The notes under the pieces were generated by a model. It worked only from the letters and a program-made list of their open reading frames with translations. It did no database searches and was not told where the DNA came from. Made by a program: the position numbers and the translations under genes. Positions 10,537 through 19,011 of a stretch of DNA of 46,764 nt are shown here, one piece after another. This DNA is from Clostridia bacterium (lineage in GTDB: Bacteria > Bacillota > Clostridia > Oscillospirales > Acutalibacteraceae): NCBI GenBank assembly GCA_017520705.1, contig JAFXFF010000019.1, positions 1 to 46,764 on the forward strand, read 5' to 3'. Each line of letters starts with the position of its first letter. The first letter of the stretch is position 1.

Positions 10537-12495
10537 ATGAGCAAACCCAAGTTTTACATCACCACCGCCATCGCCTATGCCAGTAGCAAACCCCACATCG
10601 GCAACACCTACGACATCGTATTGGCCGATATGATCGCCCGCTACAAGCGGATGATGGGTTTTGACGTGCGTTTCCTCACCGGCTCTGATGAGCACGGTCT
10701 CAAAATTGAGCAAAAGGCCGCCGCCGAGGGTATCACGCCGCAGGCTTATGCCAGACGCGCATCGGATGTTATCGAGGATGTATGGCAAACCATGCATGTC
10801 ACCTATGATCGGTTTATTCACACCACCGACCCCGATCACGTAGCCGTAGTGCAAAAAATCTTCCGCCGTCTGTACGATCAGGGCGATATTTATAAGAGCA
10901 CTTACGAGGGCAAGTATTGTGTCCCCTGTGAAAGTTTCTTCACCCCCAGCCAGTTGGTAGACGGCAAGTGCCCCGACTGCGGCCGCGACTGCGTGGACGC
11001 CAAGGAGGAGGCTTATTTCCTCAAACTGGGCAAATATCAAGATCGCTTGATGAAGTATTATGAGGATAACCCTGATTTCTTTGCGCCGGTATCCCGCCGC
11101 AACGAGATGATCAACAACTTCTTAAAGCCCGGTCTGAATGATCTGTGCGTATCCCGCTCCACCTTCACTTGGGGCGTTCCTGTAGATTTTGATACCCGCC
11201 ACGTAATCTACGTGTGGGTCGATGCGCTTATCAACTATATTACGGGCTGTGGCTTTGATTTGGACAACCCCAGCGAGATGTACAAGAAATACTGGCCTGC
11301 CGATCTGCACGTCATCGGCAAGGACATCGTCCGCTTCCACACCATCTACTGGCCCATCATCCTGATGGCGTTGGGTGAGCCCTTGCCCAAGCAGGTGTTG
11401 GGGCACCCCTGGCTGCTGTCCGGTGAGGACAAGATGAGCAAATCCAATGGCAACGTGCTGTACGCCGATGAAATGGCTAAGTGGTTCGGTGTAGATGCCG
11501 TGCGTTGGTATCTGCTGTCTCAGACCCCCTTCGCTCAGGATGGCGTTGTCACTTACGAGAACGTCATCAACGTGTACAACGCGGATCTGGCGAATACGCT
11601 GGGTAACCTGGTCAACCGTTCCATCGCCATGACCAATAAGTACTTCGGCGGCTCCGTGAAGAAGCCCGCCGCCCTCGATGCGCTGGGTCAGGAGTTGGCG
11701 GATGCCTGCAACGACACCGTCAAAAAATTCTACGAGCAGATGGACACCTGGCACAACGCCGACGCCGCCGAGACGGTGATGAACCTCGCCAAGCGGTGCA
11801 ACAAGTACATCGACGAGACCGCTCCCTGGGCTCTGGCGAAGGACGAGCAGAACCGCGAGCAGTTGGAGGGCGTGCTGTACAACCTGCTGGATTGCATCCG
11901 CGTGCTGGGTATCCTGCTGACTCCCTTTATGCCGGATACCGGCGCCGCCATCCACGCCCAGCTGCAGGTGGCGGAGAACGTCACCGATATGGACGCCGCC
12001 AAGTACGGCGCCGCCGACAGCTACGCCGTGGGCACCCCCTCTCCCCTCTTCGCTCGCATTGACGCGGTGAAGATGCTGGAGGAGATTGCCGCCGAACAGG
12101 AGGCCGCCGCCAAAGCCGCCGAGGCCGAGGAGGAGAAAGAGGGCATTGTATTCCTGCCCGAGATCACCATCGACGACTTCTTCAAGGTGGACCTGCGGGT
12201 GGCGGAGATCACCGCCTGCGAGCCCATCAAAAAGGCGAAGAAGCTCTTGAAACTCACCCTCAACGACGGCACCAAGGAGCCCCGCACCGTAGCCTCCGGC
12301 ATCGCCAAGTGGTACAAACCTGAAGACCTGATCGGCCGCCGCGTGGTGCTGGTAGCCAACCTGAAGCCTGCCGTGCTGTGCGGCGTGGAGAGCCAGGGTA
12401 TGATCCTGGCCGCCACCGACCACACCGCCGAGGGCGAAGAGGACGTGAAGGTGCTGTTTGTGGACGGGATGACTCCCGGCAGTGCCATCCACTAA
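10537..12495 (+). CDS. metG: Methionyl-tRNA synthetase with C-terminal tRNA-binding domain
   Basis: MetRS charges tRNA-Met, a cytoplasmic and essential function. The 652-residue protein is the long dimeric form. It shows the HIGH-type motif SKPHIGNTY, a zinc knuckle (CVPCESFF and CPDCGRDC), the KMSKSNGN signature loop, and a C-terminal Trbp111/EMAP-like OB fold (ITIDDFFKVDLRVAEI, NLKPAVLCGVESQGMILAA) after an Ala/Glu-rich linker. It starts at ATG 10537 after AAAGGAGG. It is the first gene of an operon with a flavin reductase and valS, 11 bp before the next start codon. Confidence 0.97.
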   Translation: MSKPKFYITTAIAYASSKPHIGNTYDIVLADMIARYKRMMGFDVRFLTGSDEHGLKIEQKAAAEGITPQAYARRASDVIEDVWQTMHVTYDRFIHTTDPDHVAVVQKIFRRLYDQGDIYKSTYEGKYCVPCESFFTPSQLVDGKCPDCGRDCVDAKEEAYFLKLGKYQDRLMKYYEDNPDFFAPVSRRNEMINNFLKPGLNDLCVSRSTFTWGVPVDFDTRHVIYVWVDALINYITGCGFDLDNPSEMYKKYWPADLHVIGKDIVRFHTIYWPIILMALGEPLPKQVLGHPWLLSGEDKMSKSNGNVLYADEMAKWFGVDAVRWYLLSQTPFAQDGVVTYENVINVYNADLANTLGNLVNRSIAMTNKYFGGSVKKPAALDALGQELADACNDTVKKFYEQMDTWHNADAAETVMNLAKRCNKYIDETAPWALAKDEQNREQLEGVLYNLLDCIRVLGILLTPFMPDTGAAIHAQLQVAENVTDMDAAKYGAADSYAVGTPSPLFARIDAVKMLEEIAAEQEAAAKAAEAEEEKEGIVFLPEITIDDFFKVDLRVAEITACEPIKKAKKLLKLTLNDGTKEPRTVASGIAKWYKPEDLIGRRVVLVANLKPAVLCGVESQGMILAATDHTAEGEEDVKVLFVDGMTPGSAIH

Positions 12496-12505
12496 GGTGA
12501 ATGCT

Positions 12506-13021
12506 ATGAACAAGTTTATTACCATTTCCCCCTACGAGCTGGAGGGCAACCCCTTCCACATGATCGACAAGCAGTGGATGCTGATCACCGCCGGCAACGA
12601 GGAAAAGGCCAACACCATGACGGCCAGCTGGGGCGGCCTCGGCATCCTGTGGCACAAGCCGGTGAGCTTTGCTTTCATCCGTCCCACCCGCTACACCTAC
12701 GCATTCACCGAGCGAGAGGAATATTACTCCCTCTGCTTCTTCGGCGAGGAGTACCGCGAGGCATTAAAACTCTGCGGCACCGTGTCGGGTCGTGACCGGG
12801 ACAAAATCGCCGAGGCAGGTTTGACCTTACGCTACGACGCCGAGGCGCCCTACTTTGACGAGGCTGAGACCGTGATGATCTGCCGCAAGTTGGCGGCGCA
12901 GGATATGGACCCCGCAGACTTTATCGACCCCACTATCGAAAACTGCTATCACAACGACTATCACCGCGTGTATACGGGTGAGATTACCAAGGTGCTGAAG
13001 AAAGCACCATCGAAAGGATGA
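12506..13021 (+). CDS. Flavin reductase family protein
   Basis: A 171-residue protein of the FMN-binding split-barrel flavin reductase-like family. Characteristic features are QWMLITAGNEEKANTMTASWGGLGILWHKPVSFAFIRPTRYT, which frames the flavin-binding groove, and YSLCFFGEEYREAL. The usual role is NAD(P)H- or ferredoxin-linked flavin reduction; the actual partner is unknown. The start is ATG 12506 with AAGGTGA 5 nt upstream; the longer frame from 12482 overlaps the end of metG and has no ribosome site. Its TGA overlaps the 13018 in-frame ATG of valS, implying tight coupling. Its position between two tRNA synthetases has no obvious functional reason. Confidence 0.85.
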   Translation: MNKFITISPYELEGNPFHMIDKQWMLITAGNEEKANTMTASWGGLGILWHKPVSFAFIRPTRYTYAFTEREEYYSLCFFGEEYREALKLCGTVSGRDRDKIAEAGLTLRYDAEAPYFDEAETVMICRKLAAQDMDPADFIDPTIENCYHNDYHRVYTGEITKVLKKAPSKG

Positions 13022-13026
13022 TACCA

Positions 13027-15732
13027 ATGGCAAAAGAACTGGCAAAGGTGTATGAGCCCCAAGAGGTGGAGAAGCGCATCTATCAGTTTTGGATTGACGG
13101 CAACTATTTCCACGCCACGGCTCACGCCAAGGATAAAAACGGCAACGAGAAAAAGCCCTATACCGTGATGATGCCCCCTCCCAACATCACCGGTCAGCTG
13201 CACATGGGTCACGCCCTGGACAACACCCTGCAGGATATCCTCATCCGCTGGCGTCGTATGCAGGGCTACGAGGCTCTGTGGATGCCCGGCACCGACCACG
13301 CCTCTATTGCAACCGAAGCGAAGGTTGTGGAGGCTATGCGTGCCGAGGGGCTGACCAAGGAGATGCTGGGTCGCGACGGCTTCCTGGAGCGTGCCTGGGC
13401 TTGGAAAGAGAAATACGGCAACCGCATCGTCAGCCAGCTGAAGACCATCGGCTCCAGCTGCGACTGGGAGCGTGAGCGCTTCACCATGGACGAGGGTTGC
13501 TCCATGGCGGTCAAAGAGGTGTTCGTCCGTTTGTACGAGCAGGGTCTCATCTACCGCGGCAACCGTATGGTGAACTGGTGCCCCACCTGCAAGACCTCCA
13601 TCTCCGACGCGGAGGTGGAATATGAGGAGAAGGACGGCCACTTCTGGCATTTGCTCTACACCGTGAAAGAGACGGGTGAAAAACTGGAGCTGGCCACCAC
13701 CCGCCCCGAGACCATGCTGGGCGATACCGCCGTGGCCATCAATGCCGAGGACGAGCGTTATATGCACCTCCACGGCTGCCACGTGATCCTGCCCCTGCTG
13801 AATAAGGAGATCCCCATCGTGTGCGACGAGCACGCGGATATGACCAAGGGTACCGGCGTGGTGAAGATCACCCCCGCCCACGACCCCAACGACTTCGAGG
13901 TGGGTCGCCGTCACGACCTGCCCATGGTGCGTTGCTTCACCTATGACGGTCACATGACCGGCGCGGCGGACAAGGCCGCCGCCGACGAGTACATCGCCAG
14001 TGGCAAGGCGGCCGCCGATGAGCCCACCGTGCTGGACTGCGGCAAGTATGCCGGTATGACCACCATGGAGGCCCGCAAGGCCATCCTCGCCGACCTGACC
14101 GAGGGCGGCTACCTCAAAGAGGTGGAGGACCTCAAGCACGACGTGGGCACCTGCTACCGCTGTCACCAGACCATCGAGCCCATGGTGAGTAAGCAGTGGT
14201 TCGTTAAGATGGAGCCTCTGGCCGGCCCCGCCATCGAGGCGGTGGAAAAGGGTGACATCACCTTTGTCCCCGAGCGCTTCACCAAAAACTACCTCAACTG
14301 GATGCGTGCCACCCGTGACTGGTGCATCTCCCGTCAACTGTGGTGGGGTCACCGCATCCCCGCCTGGTACTGCGACGACTGCGGCGAGACGGTGGTCGCC
14401 AAGGATGCCCCCTCTGTCTGCCCCAAGTGCGGCGGCGTGCATCTGGCCCAGGATCCCGATACGCTGGACACCTGGTTCTCCTCTGCCCTGTGGCCCTTCT
14501 CCACCTTGGGTTGGCCCAACCAGACCGAGGAACTGGATTACTTCTATCCCACCGACACGCTGGTCACCGGCTACGACATCATCGGCTTCTGGGTGAGCCG
14601 TATGATCTTCTCCGGTCTGCACTACACCGGCAAGAGTCCTTTCAAGACCGTGCTCATCCACGGTCTGGTGCGTGACAGCCAGGGTCGCAAGATGTCCAAG
14701 TCCCTGGGTAACGGCGTGGACCCCTTGGAGGAGATCGACAAGTACGGCGCCGACGCCCTGCGCTTTATGCTGGCGACGGGTAACAGCCCCGGAAACGATA
14801 TGCGCTATATGACCGACAAGGTGGAGGCTTCCCGCAACTTTGCCAACAAGCTGTGGAACGCCGCCCGCTTCCTGCTGATGAACTTTGCCGACCACGACAT
14901 CGCCCTGACTCTGCCTGCCGACCTCAAGCTGGAGGATAAGTGGATCCTGTCCCGTTTCAACGAGCTGGTGCAGGCGGTCACCGATAATCTGGAGAAGTTT
15001 GAGCTGGGTATCGCGGTCAGCAAGCTGTACGATTTCATTTGGGATAACTTCTGCGACTGGTACATTGAGCTGTGCAAGTCCCGTCTGCAGGGCGAGGACG
15101 CCGACAGCGCCCGCCGTGTGCTGCTGTACGTCATGACCGGTATGCTGAAACTCTTACATCCCTTTATGCCCTTCATCACCGAGGAGATCTGGCAGACCCT
15201 GCCCCACGAGGGCGACAGCCTGATGATCTCCCAGTGGCCCGTGTACGACGAGAGCCTGTCCTTCCCCGCCGAGGAGAAGGAGATGGAGCGCATCATGGAG
15301 GCCATCCGCGGCATCCGTAACCGCCGCGCCGAGATGAACGTGCCCCCCTCCAAGAAGGCTGACCTGTACATCGAGACCGCCTTTGGCGACACCTTCGCCG
15401 CCGGTGTGCCCTTCCTGCAGAGATTGGCCTCCGCCGCCGAGGTGCACGTGGGCGAGAGTTTTGACGTGCCCGGTGCTGTCAGCATCGTCACCGGTGCCGC
15501 CACCATCAAGATCCCCATGGACGCTCTGGTGGACAAGGCCGCCGAGCTGGCTCGTCTGGAGCGTGAGTATAACAACGTGAAGAAGCAGTTGGACGGCGTG
15601 CTGGCACGTCTGAACAACAAAGCCTTCACCGACAAGGCCCCCGAGGCCGTGGTCAACGGCGCCCGCGAGCAGGCTGCCCAGATGCAGGAGAAGCTTTCCC
15701 TGCTGACCCAGTCTATGGACGCGCTGAAATAA
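13027..15732 (+). CDS. valS: Valyl-tRNA synthetase
   Basis: ValRS charges and edits tRNA-Val. The 901-residue product carries the HIGH motif PPPNITGQLHMGHALDN, an editing (CP1) domain with TTRPETMLGDTAVAIN, the RDWCISRQLWWGHRIPAWYC block with two CxxC zinc sites, the KMSKSLGNGVDPLE motif, and a C-terminal coiled coil (LVDKAAELARLEREYNNVKKQLDGV). ATG 13027 has AAAGG 9 nt upstream; ATG 13018 is in frame but directly abuts that ribosome site. No T-box leader precedes it, unlike many Firmicutes valS genes. The gene ends at the terminator 15744-15779. Confidence 0.97.
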   Translation: MAKELAKVYEPQEVEKRIYQFWIDGNYFHATAHAKDKNGNEKKPYTVMMPPPNITGQLHMGHALDNTLQDILIRWRRMQGYEALWMPGTDHASIATEAKVVEAMRAEGLTKEMLGRDGFLERAWAWKEKYGNRIVSQLKTIGSSCDWERERFTMDEGCSMAVKEVFVRLYEQGLIYRGNRMVNWCPTCKTSISDAEVEYEEKDGHFWHLLYTVKETGEKLELATTRPETMLGDTAVAINAEDERYMHLHGCHVILPLLNKEIPIVCDEHADMTKGTGVVKITPAHDPNDFEVGRRHDLPMVRCFTYDGHMTGAADKAAADEYIASGKAAADEPTVLDCGKYAGMTTMEARKAILADLTEGGYLKEVEDLKHDVGTCYRCHQTIEPMVSKQWFVKMEPLAGPAIEAVEKGDITFVPERFTKNYLNWMRATRDWCISRQLWWGHRIPAWYCDDCGETVVAKDAPSVCPKCGGVHLAQDPDTLDTWFSSALWPFSTLGWPNQTEELDYFYPTDTLVTGYDIIGFWVSRMIFSGLHYTGKSPFKTVLIHGLVRDSQGRKMSKSLGNGVDPLEEIDKYGADALRFMLATGNSPGNDMRYMTDKVEASRNFANKLWNAARFLLMNFADHDIALTLPADLKLEDKWILSRFNELVQAVTDNLEKFELGIAVSKLYDFIWDNFCDWYIELCKSRLQGEDADSARRVLLYVMTGMLKLLHPFMPFITEEIWQTLPHEGDSLMISQWPVYDESLSFPAEEKEMERIMEAIRGIRNRRAEMNVPPSKKADLYIETAFGDTFAAGVPFLQRLASAAEVHVGESFDVPGAVSIVTGAATIKIPMDALVDKAAELARLEREYNNVKKQLDGVLARLNNKAFTDKAPEAVVNGAREQAAQMQEKLSLLTQSMDALK

Positions 15733-15743
15733 GGATATATATT

Positions 15744-15779
15744 AAAAACAGCCTGACCGCATCGGTCAGGCTGTTTTTT
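15744..15779 (+). terminator. Intrinsic terminator of the metG-valS operon
   Basis: A 16-bp stem (AAAAACAGCCTGACCG with CGGTCAGGCTGTTTTT, CAT loop) and a six-T tail, 11 nt after the valS stop codon. Confidence 0.92.
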
Positions 15780-15794
15780 ATGTGGATAGAAAAA

Positions 15795-15910
15795 GGCTCC
15801 CTCCATGAGGGAGCTGTCGAGCCGCAAAGCGGCGAGACTGAGGGAGTTTCTGCTTATTAACTCCCTCCGTCATTTGCTTTGCAAATGCCACCTCCCTCAA
15901 GAGGGAGGCT
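15795..15910. repeat. Dispersed repeat R1, double-arm copy
   Basis: Two related ~52-nt arms in inverted orientation: GGCTCCCTC/GAGGGAGCTGTC plus GACTGAGGGAGTT on the left, and AACTCCCTCCGTCA plus GCCACCTCCCTC/GAGGGAGGC on the right. Each arm has an inner variable hairpin (GCCGC-AAA-GCGGC and GCATTTGC-type). Single-arm relatives occur at 26654-26701, 33231-33275, 34091-34141 and 43311-43352. All copies lie just downstream of genes. Confidence 0.85.
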
Positions 15911-15914
15911 TTCG

Positions 15915-16062
15915 GGCGGTCGGGGACGCCCGCCCCTACAACCATGTACCGACATGAGAAAAACACAGTAGGGGACGGCGCCCTCGACGTCCCGTAAAAG
16001 AAGCGGCGGGAGCAAGCCCCCGCCCTACAGCACACACCGAGGCGGATACCATCCGCCCGCGG
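15915..16062. repeat. Dispersed repeat R2, GC-rich
   Basis: A string of short GC-rich dyads in an otherwise gene-free 15733-16171 gap: GGGGACGCCCGCCCC, GTAGGGGACGGCG with CCCTCGACGTCCC, then GCGGCGGGAGCAAGCCCCC. The last block plus flanking AA (21 bp, 16001-16021) recurs exactly at 37471-37491. Related dyads are at 21289-21373 and 43284-43310. Confidence 0.7.
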
Positions 16063-16082
16063 CAACAATTTTCGCAAGACTA

Positions 16083-16111
16083 TTGACATTGACCGTCTAC
16101 TGTGGTAGACT
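16083..16111 (+). promoter_or_regulatory. Promoter with an operator-like dyad between -35 and -10
   Basis: TTGACA (16083-16088), a 17-bp spacer and TAGACT (16106-16111). A perfect dyad GTCTAC-TGTG-GTAGAC (16095-16110) fills the spacer and overlaps the -10, where a bound repressor would block polymerase. The half-site resembles BlaI/MecI/CopY-type boxes (TAC...GTA). It drives the three-gene run 16172-18966. Confidence 0.75.
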
Positions 16112-16171
16112 TTTGTTGGACACAAAGAATGAATGCCGAGTGTCGGCAACAACACATAAGGCGGTGATGGG

Positions 16172-16705
16172 ATGCATCCACTTTCTTTTATCAGCATGCT
16201 TGTCTTTTCTTCAATCTCGCTTGTGCTCATTCGAGTGTTAGCTCCGTTTCAGGAAACATTTCAGGAAACATTCAACTTAAAATACGTTTCTCTGAAAAGC
16301 GATTTCTTGGCCAAATGCTTAATTCCAAAGAAAAAAGGATATGTCAAAGTAAATGATCGCAAAAAGATCTCCCTGTTTAGCTTGATTTTTTCTTGCTTGT
16401 TTATCATCCTTGTGCTCGTTTTATTGTTGATGGTTATTTTGCCGCCCATTCCCTGCGAACCGTTCACCGCTGCATTCGGCAGACGTAACCCTGCAAACTG
16501 GACCGTCAATACAGTGAATGAAAAAATAATTTGGGGATTGCCGATGCTGCTTTTCTGTATTGAAGTGATTGCGGTTATATTGATTGGAATCCCAAGGACC
16601 ATAAAAAGCAAAACCGAGTCTAAGAAATCCTTGTTGGGTCTATTTGCGGCAGTGCTATTCTTGGCGGGGGGTTCTTTGTTCTTGATTTTTCTGTTGTTTT
16701 TATGA
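16172..16705 (+). CDS. Hypothetical membrane protein
   Basis: A 177-residue protein of unknown family. It has an N-terminal hydrophobic segment (LSFISMLVFSSISLVLIRVL), a basic cytoplasmic stretch (IPKKKGYVKVNDRKK), then three further segments (LFSLIFSCLFIILVLVLLLM; IIWGLPMLLFCIEVIAVILI; LLGLFAAVLFLAGGSLFLIF). Composition is AT-richer than the flanks. The leader ACATAAGGCGGTGATGG just before ATG 16172 is repeated exactly before the next gene. First gene behind the dyad-containing promoter. It may work with the adjacent membrane protein and lipoprotein. Confidence 0.65.
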   Translation: MHPLSFISMLVFSSISLVLIRVLAPFQETFQETFNLKYVSLKSDFLAKCLIPKKKGYVKVNDRKKISLFSLIFSCLFIILVLVLLLMVILPPIPCEPFTAAFGRRNPANWTVNTVNEKIIWGLPMLLFCIEVIAVILIGIPRTIKSKTESKKSLLGLFAAVLFLAGGSLFLIFLLFL

Positions 16706-16728
16706 TTTTAACATAAGGCGGTGATGGT

Positions 16729-17106
16729 GTGAGAAAAATTCTCGACACGTTGTTTCATAACAAAAAACTTTCCATTGGTATTCCCATCCTGATTGCCACC
16801 GTTTTATACCTGCTTTTCATTGTGTTTGGAATGGCAGAGGATAAAATCAATTTGATGATCACCACACCAATCGTATCCATCGTCGTTTTCTTCGGGGTGT
16901 TTGCCTTGGTGTTGGTGCAGATCAAAAACACGCTGTGCCCCGCATGGTTTTTGAATCTGTTTGAATTCTTGCTTGTTGTGTTCGCCGTCGTGCAAACCAT
17001 CTCTTTTGTGATGAGCGGTTTTCAAAACTTTACCCCTATGTTGTGCTTGGGACCTGTTATTTTTAGCGCCGTTTCGTGGGCGCATAGCAAAAGAGTGAAT
17101 AAATAA
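16729..17106 (+). CDS. Hypothetical small membrane protein
   Basis: A 125-residue protein with about four hydrophobic segments (LSIGIPILIATVLYLLFIVF; LMITTPIVSIVVFFGVFALV; FLNLFEFLLVVFAVVQTISF; and a C-terminal MLCLGPVIFSAVSW). The start is GTG 16729, two nt after a 17-bp leader (ACATAAGGCGGTGATGG, 16711-16727) identical to that of the gene before it. It lies 23 bp after that gene and 12 bp before the SGNH lipoprotein. No family is recognised. Confidence 0.62.
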   Translation: MRKILDTLFHNKKLSIGIPILIATVLYLLFIVFGMAEDKINLMITTPIVSIVVFFGVFALVLVQIKNTLCPAWFLNLFEFLLVVFAVVQTISFVMSGFQNFTPMLCLGPVIFSAVSWAHSKRVNK

Positions 17107-17118
17107 GGAGGAAATGTT

Positions 17119-18966
17119 ATGAAAAAATGGTTGTGTGTCTTATTGGTTGGTGTGTTGCTGTTCGGTCTGACCGCTTGCGACAATACCTCCGACAAGTCGA
17201 AGAATAGCGGCACCACTACAGCCACCACGACTACAACAAACCAATCCTCCTCCCTTTCCGAGTACTTTACCGCTGTGTTGGAGGATAAACAAGCCTTTGT
17301 CTACGACGGCGCTAAGGTGACCCTCTCCCACCTGCTTTCCGATTACAAGTCCGGCATCAACCGCTACACTCTGGTGGATATGGACGGCGATGAGCAGATC
17401 GAAATGGTGGTGGATTTCTCCGGCGGGCAGTTTAACCTCGTCCTCCACAAGGATGGCGAGACCTGCTACGGCTTTCTCTTCGGTTTTCGGAGTATGTATC
17501 AGATCCATACCGACGGATCCTGCTATTGGAACAACAGCGCATCCGACTACGGTTGCGCCCGCCTTCAATTCCACGGTGACAGCTACGAATGGATCGAGCT
17601 GTGGAGTACGAATCTGAAGGACACCGACCTCTACTACGTCAACGGCAAGCCGGCCTCGAAAGAGGAATACGACGCCGTCGCATCGGTAGAGAAAAAAGAG
17701 GTGGAGTGGGTCAAATGGAACACCACGACCACCGACACCACCACGACCTCCGCAACGACAACGCAAATCACCGCAACCGCCACGACCACACGCCCCACCA
17801 CGGCGGTACCTACCGCTTCGACCACCAAAACAACGGAGACGACGGTGCCCACAACCACCGCAACCACCAACTCCTACACCGCCGCCGACTTGTTCTTCCC
17901 TCTGGATTCTTCGTCGGTCACCCCGCCCAAAAGCGCCACGATGGCAGCGGAATCCATCTCCTTTGACGACGCACAGCGGCGGGTGCGCCTGCCACTGCCC
18001 GACAGCCTGACGGTCAAGACCGCCCAGCAAAGCGGACACACCTACGCCGCTCTGTATCACGGCAATAAGCGAGTGGGACGGCTGCTGGTCAACTATCTCT
18101 TCCCCGACAAAGTAAGCGGCAACAGCCTTGAAGAGGAGACGGTGGATGTCGACGGCATCACCGTGCAGACGCTGTACTACACCGCCGGAGCAGACACCGC
18201 CACCACCTATTACGGCTTTTTCTTCGCCCCCGACAGTTTTTTCTATACCTTGGAGATTTCCGCGGATTATATCAGCCAAAAAGATTTTGCCGCCTGCCTA
18301 TCCTCCTTGCAAGCCGTCGAGCTGCTGGCGCGGAACAACCGATTGGACTGCCGCAATAAGGACGGTCTGCGCGTCGCCATCGCCGGCAACAGCTTCATCG
18401 CCTCTTCCCAAGTAGCGCCGCAGTTGCAGCGTATGCTGGCAGCCAACGGCAAAAACGCCACCGTGAACGGATTCAGCTATCCCAACATCACCGTGTCCCA
18501 AATCGCCGCCGACCCACAGATCATGCACACGCTGTGCGACGGCAACTACGATATTCTCTTCCTCGGCAGTGCCTACTACAGCAAGGACGTGGACGCCCTC
18601 TCCGTCGTGGAGGAGGCGTGTCAAAAATCCGGCACGGAACTGGTGCTGTTCCCCGCCCACAACGAGGGCACCTTCAACACCGAACTGGCCTACCGCAACA
18701 CCAACGTGAAATTGGCCCATTGGAAGGTGGCGGTAGACAACCTCATCGCGGCAGGCATACCCGAATCCAACCTGGTCGTGTATGACGGGCCGCACCACTC
18801 CACTGAACTGGCAGGATACTGCGGCGCGGTGATGATCTACGGCATGCTGTACGAGACCGCCCCCAACACCGCCGCCATCGGTGCGAGCTTCAGCGGTCTG
18901 CCCTTTGCCACCGCCCAGCGAGTGGAGAATCTGACGATGGAATACATCCGCGCCTATTTTGAATAA
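17119..18966 (+). CDS. Thr-rich lipoprotein with C-terminal SGNH-hydrolase-like domain
   Basis: A 615-residue exported lipoprotein. The signal peptide MKKWLCVLLVGVLLFGLTAC ends in lipobox LTAC. An N-terminal domain includes LVDMDGDEQIEMVVDF, a phrase common in EF-hand/FG-GAP-like acidic loops. A ~45-residue poly-Thr linker lies near residues 198-250. A middle alpha/beta region is followed by a C-terminal domain resembling SGNH hydrolases: VAIAGNSFIASSQV (block I-like, nucleophile Ser in GNS), ILFLGSAYYSKDVDAL, and DGPHHSTELAGY (block V-like His). Such enzymes remove acyl groups from glycans or lipids, but the GDS motif is atypical, so activity is uncertain. Last in its operon; AAGGAGG ribosome site. 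Confidence 0.75.
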   Translation: MKKWLCVLLVGVLLFGLTACDNTSDKSKNSGTTTATTTTTNQSSSLSEYFTAVLEDKQAFVYDGAKVTLSHLLSDYKSGINRYTLVDMDGDEQIEMVVDFSGGQFNLVLHKDGETCYGFLFGFRSMYQIHTDGSCYWNNSASDYGCARLQFHGDSYEWIELWSTNLKDTDLYYVNGKPASKEEYDAVASVEKKEVEWVKWNTTTTDTTTTSATTTQITATATTTRPTTAVPTASTTKTTETTVPTTTATTNSYTAADLFFPLDSSSVTPPKSATMAAESISFDDAQRRVRLPLPDSLTVKTAQQSGHTYAALYHGNKRVGRLLVNYLFPDKVSGNSLEEETVDVDGITVQTLYYTAGADTATTYYGFFFAPDSFFYTLEISADYISQKDFAACLSSLQAVELLARNNRLDCRNKDGLRVAIAGNSFIASSQVAPQLQRMLAANGKNATVNGFSYPNITVSQIAADPQIMHTLCDGNYDILFLGSAYYSKDVDALSVVEEACQKSGTELVLFPAHNEGTFNTELAYRNTNVKLAHWKVAVDNLIAAGIPESNLVVYDGPHHSTELAGYCGAVMIYGMLYETAPNTAAIGASFSGLPFATAQRVENLTMEYIRAYFE

Positions 18967-18975
18967 GGAAAAGCA

Positions 18976-19010
18976 AAAACAGCCGACACCATCGCGGTGT
19001 CGGCTGTTTT
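18976..19010. terminator. Bidirectional intrinsic terminator
   Basis: A perfect 15-bp stem AAAACAGCCGACACC/GGTGTCGGCTGTTTT with a 5-nt loop and T runs both ways, between convergent genes ending at 18966 and 19012. Confidence 0.92.
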
Positions 19011-19011
19011 A

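Noticed and set aside
12961-14895. 644-codon frame opposite valS
   Set aside because: Same shadow effect; valS is certain on the other strand and the frame has no recognisable domain.
15795-16062. CRISPR array in the repeat-rich gap after valS
   Set aside because: Units are inverted and unequal, without regular spacers; no cas genes.
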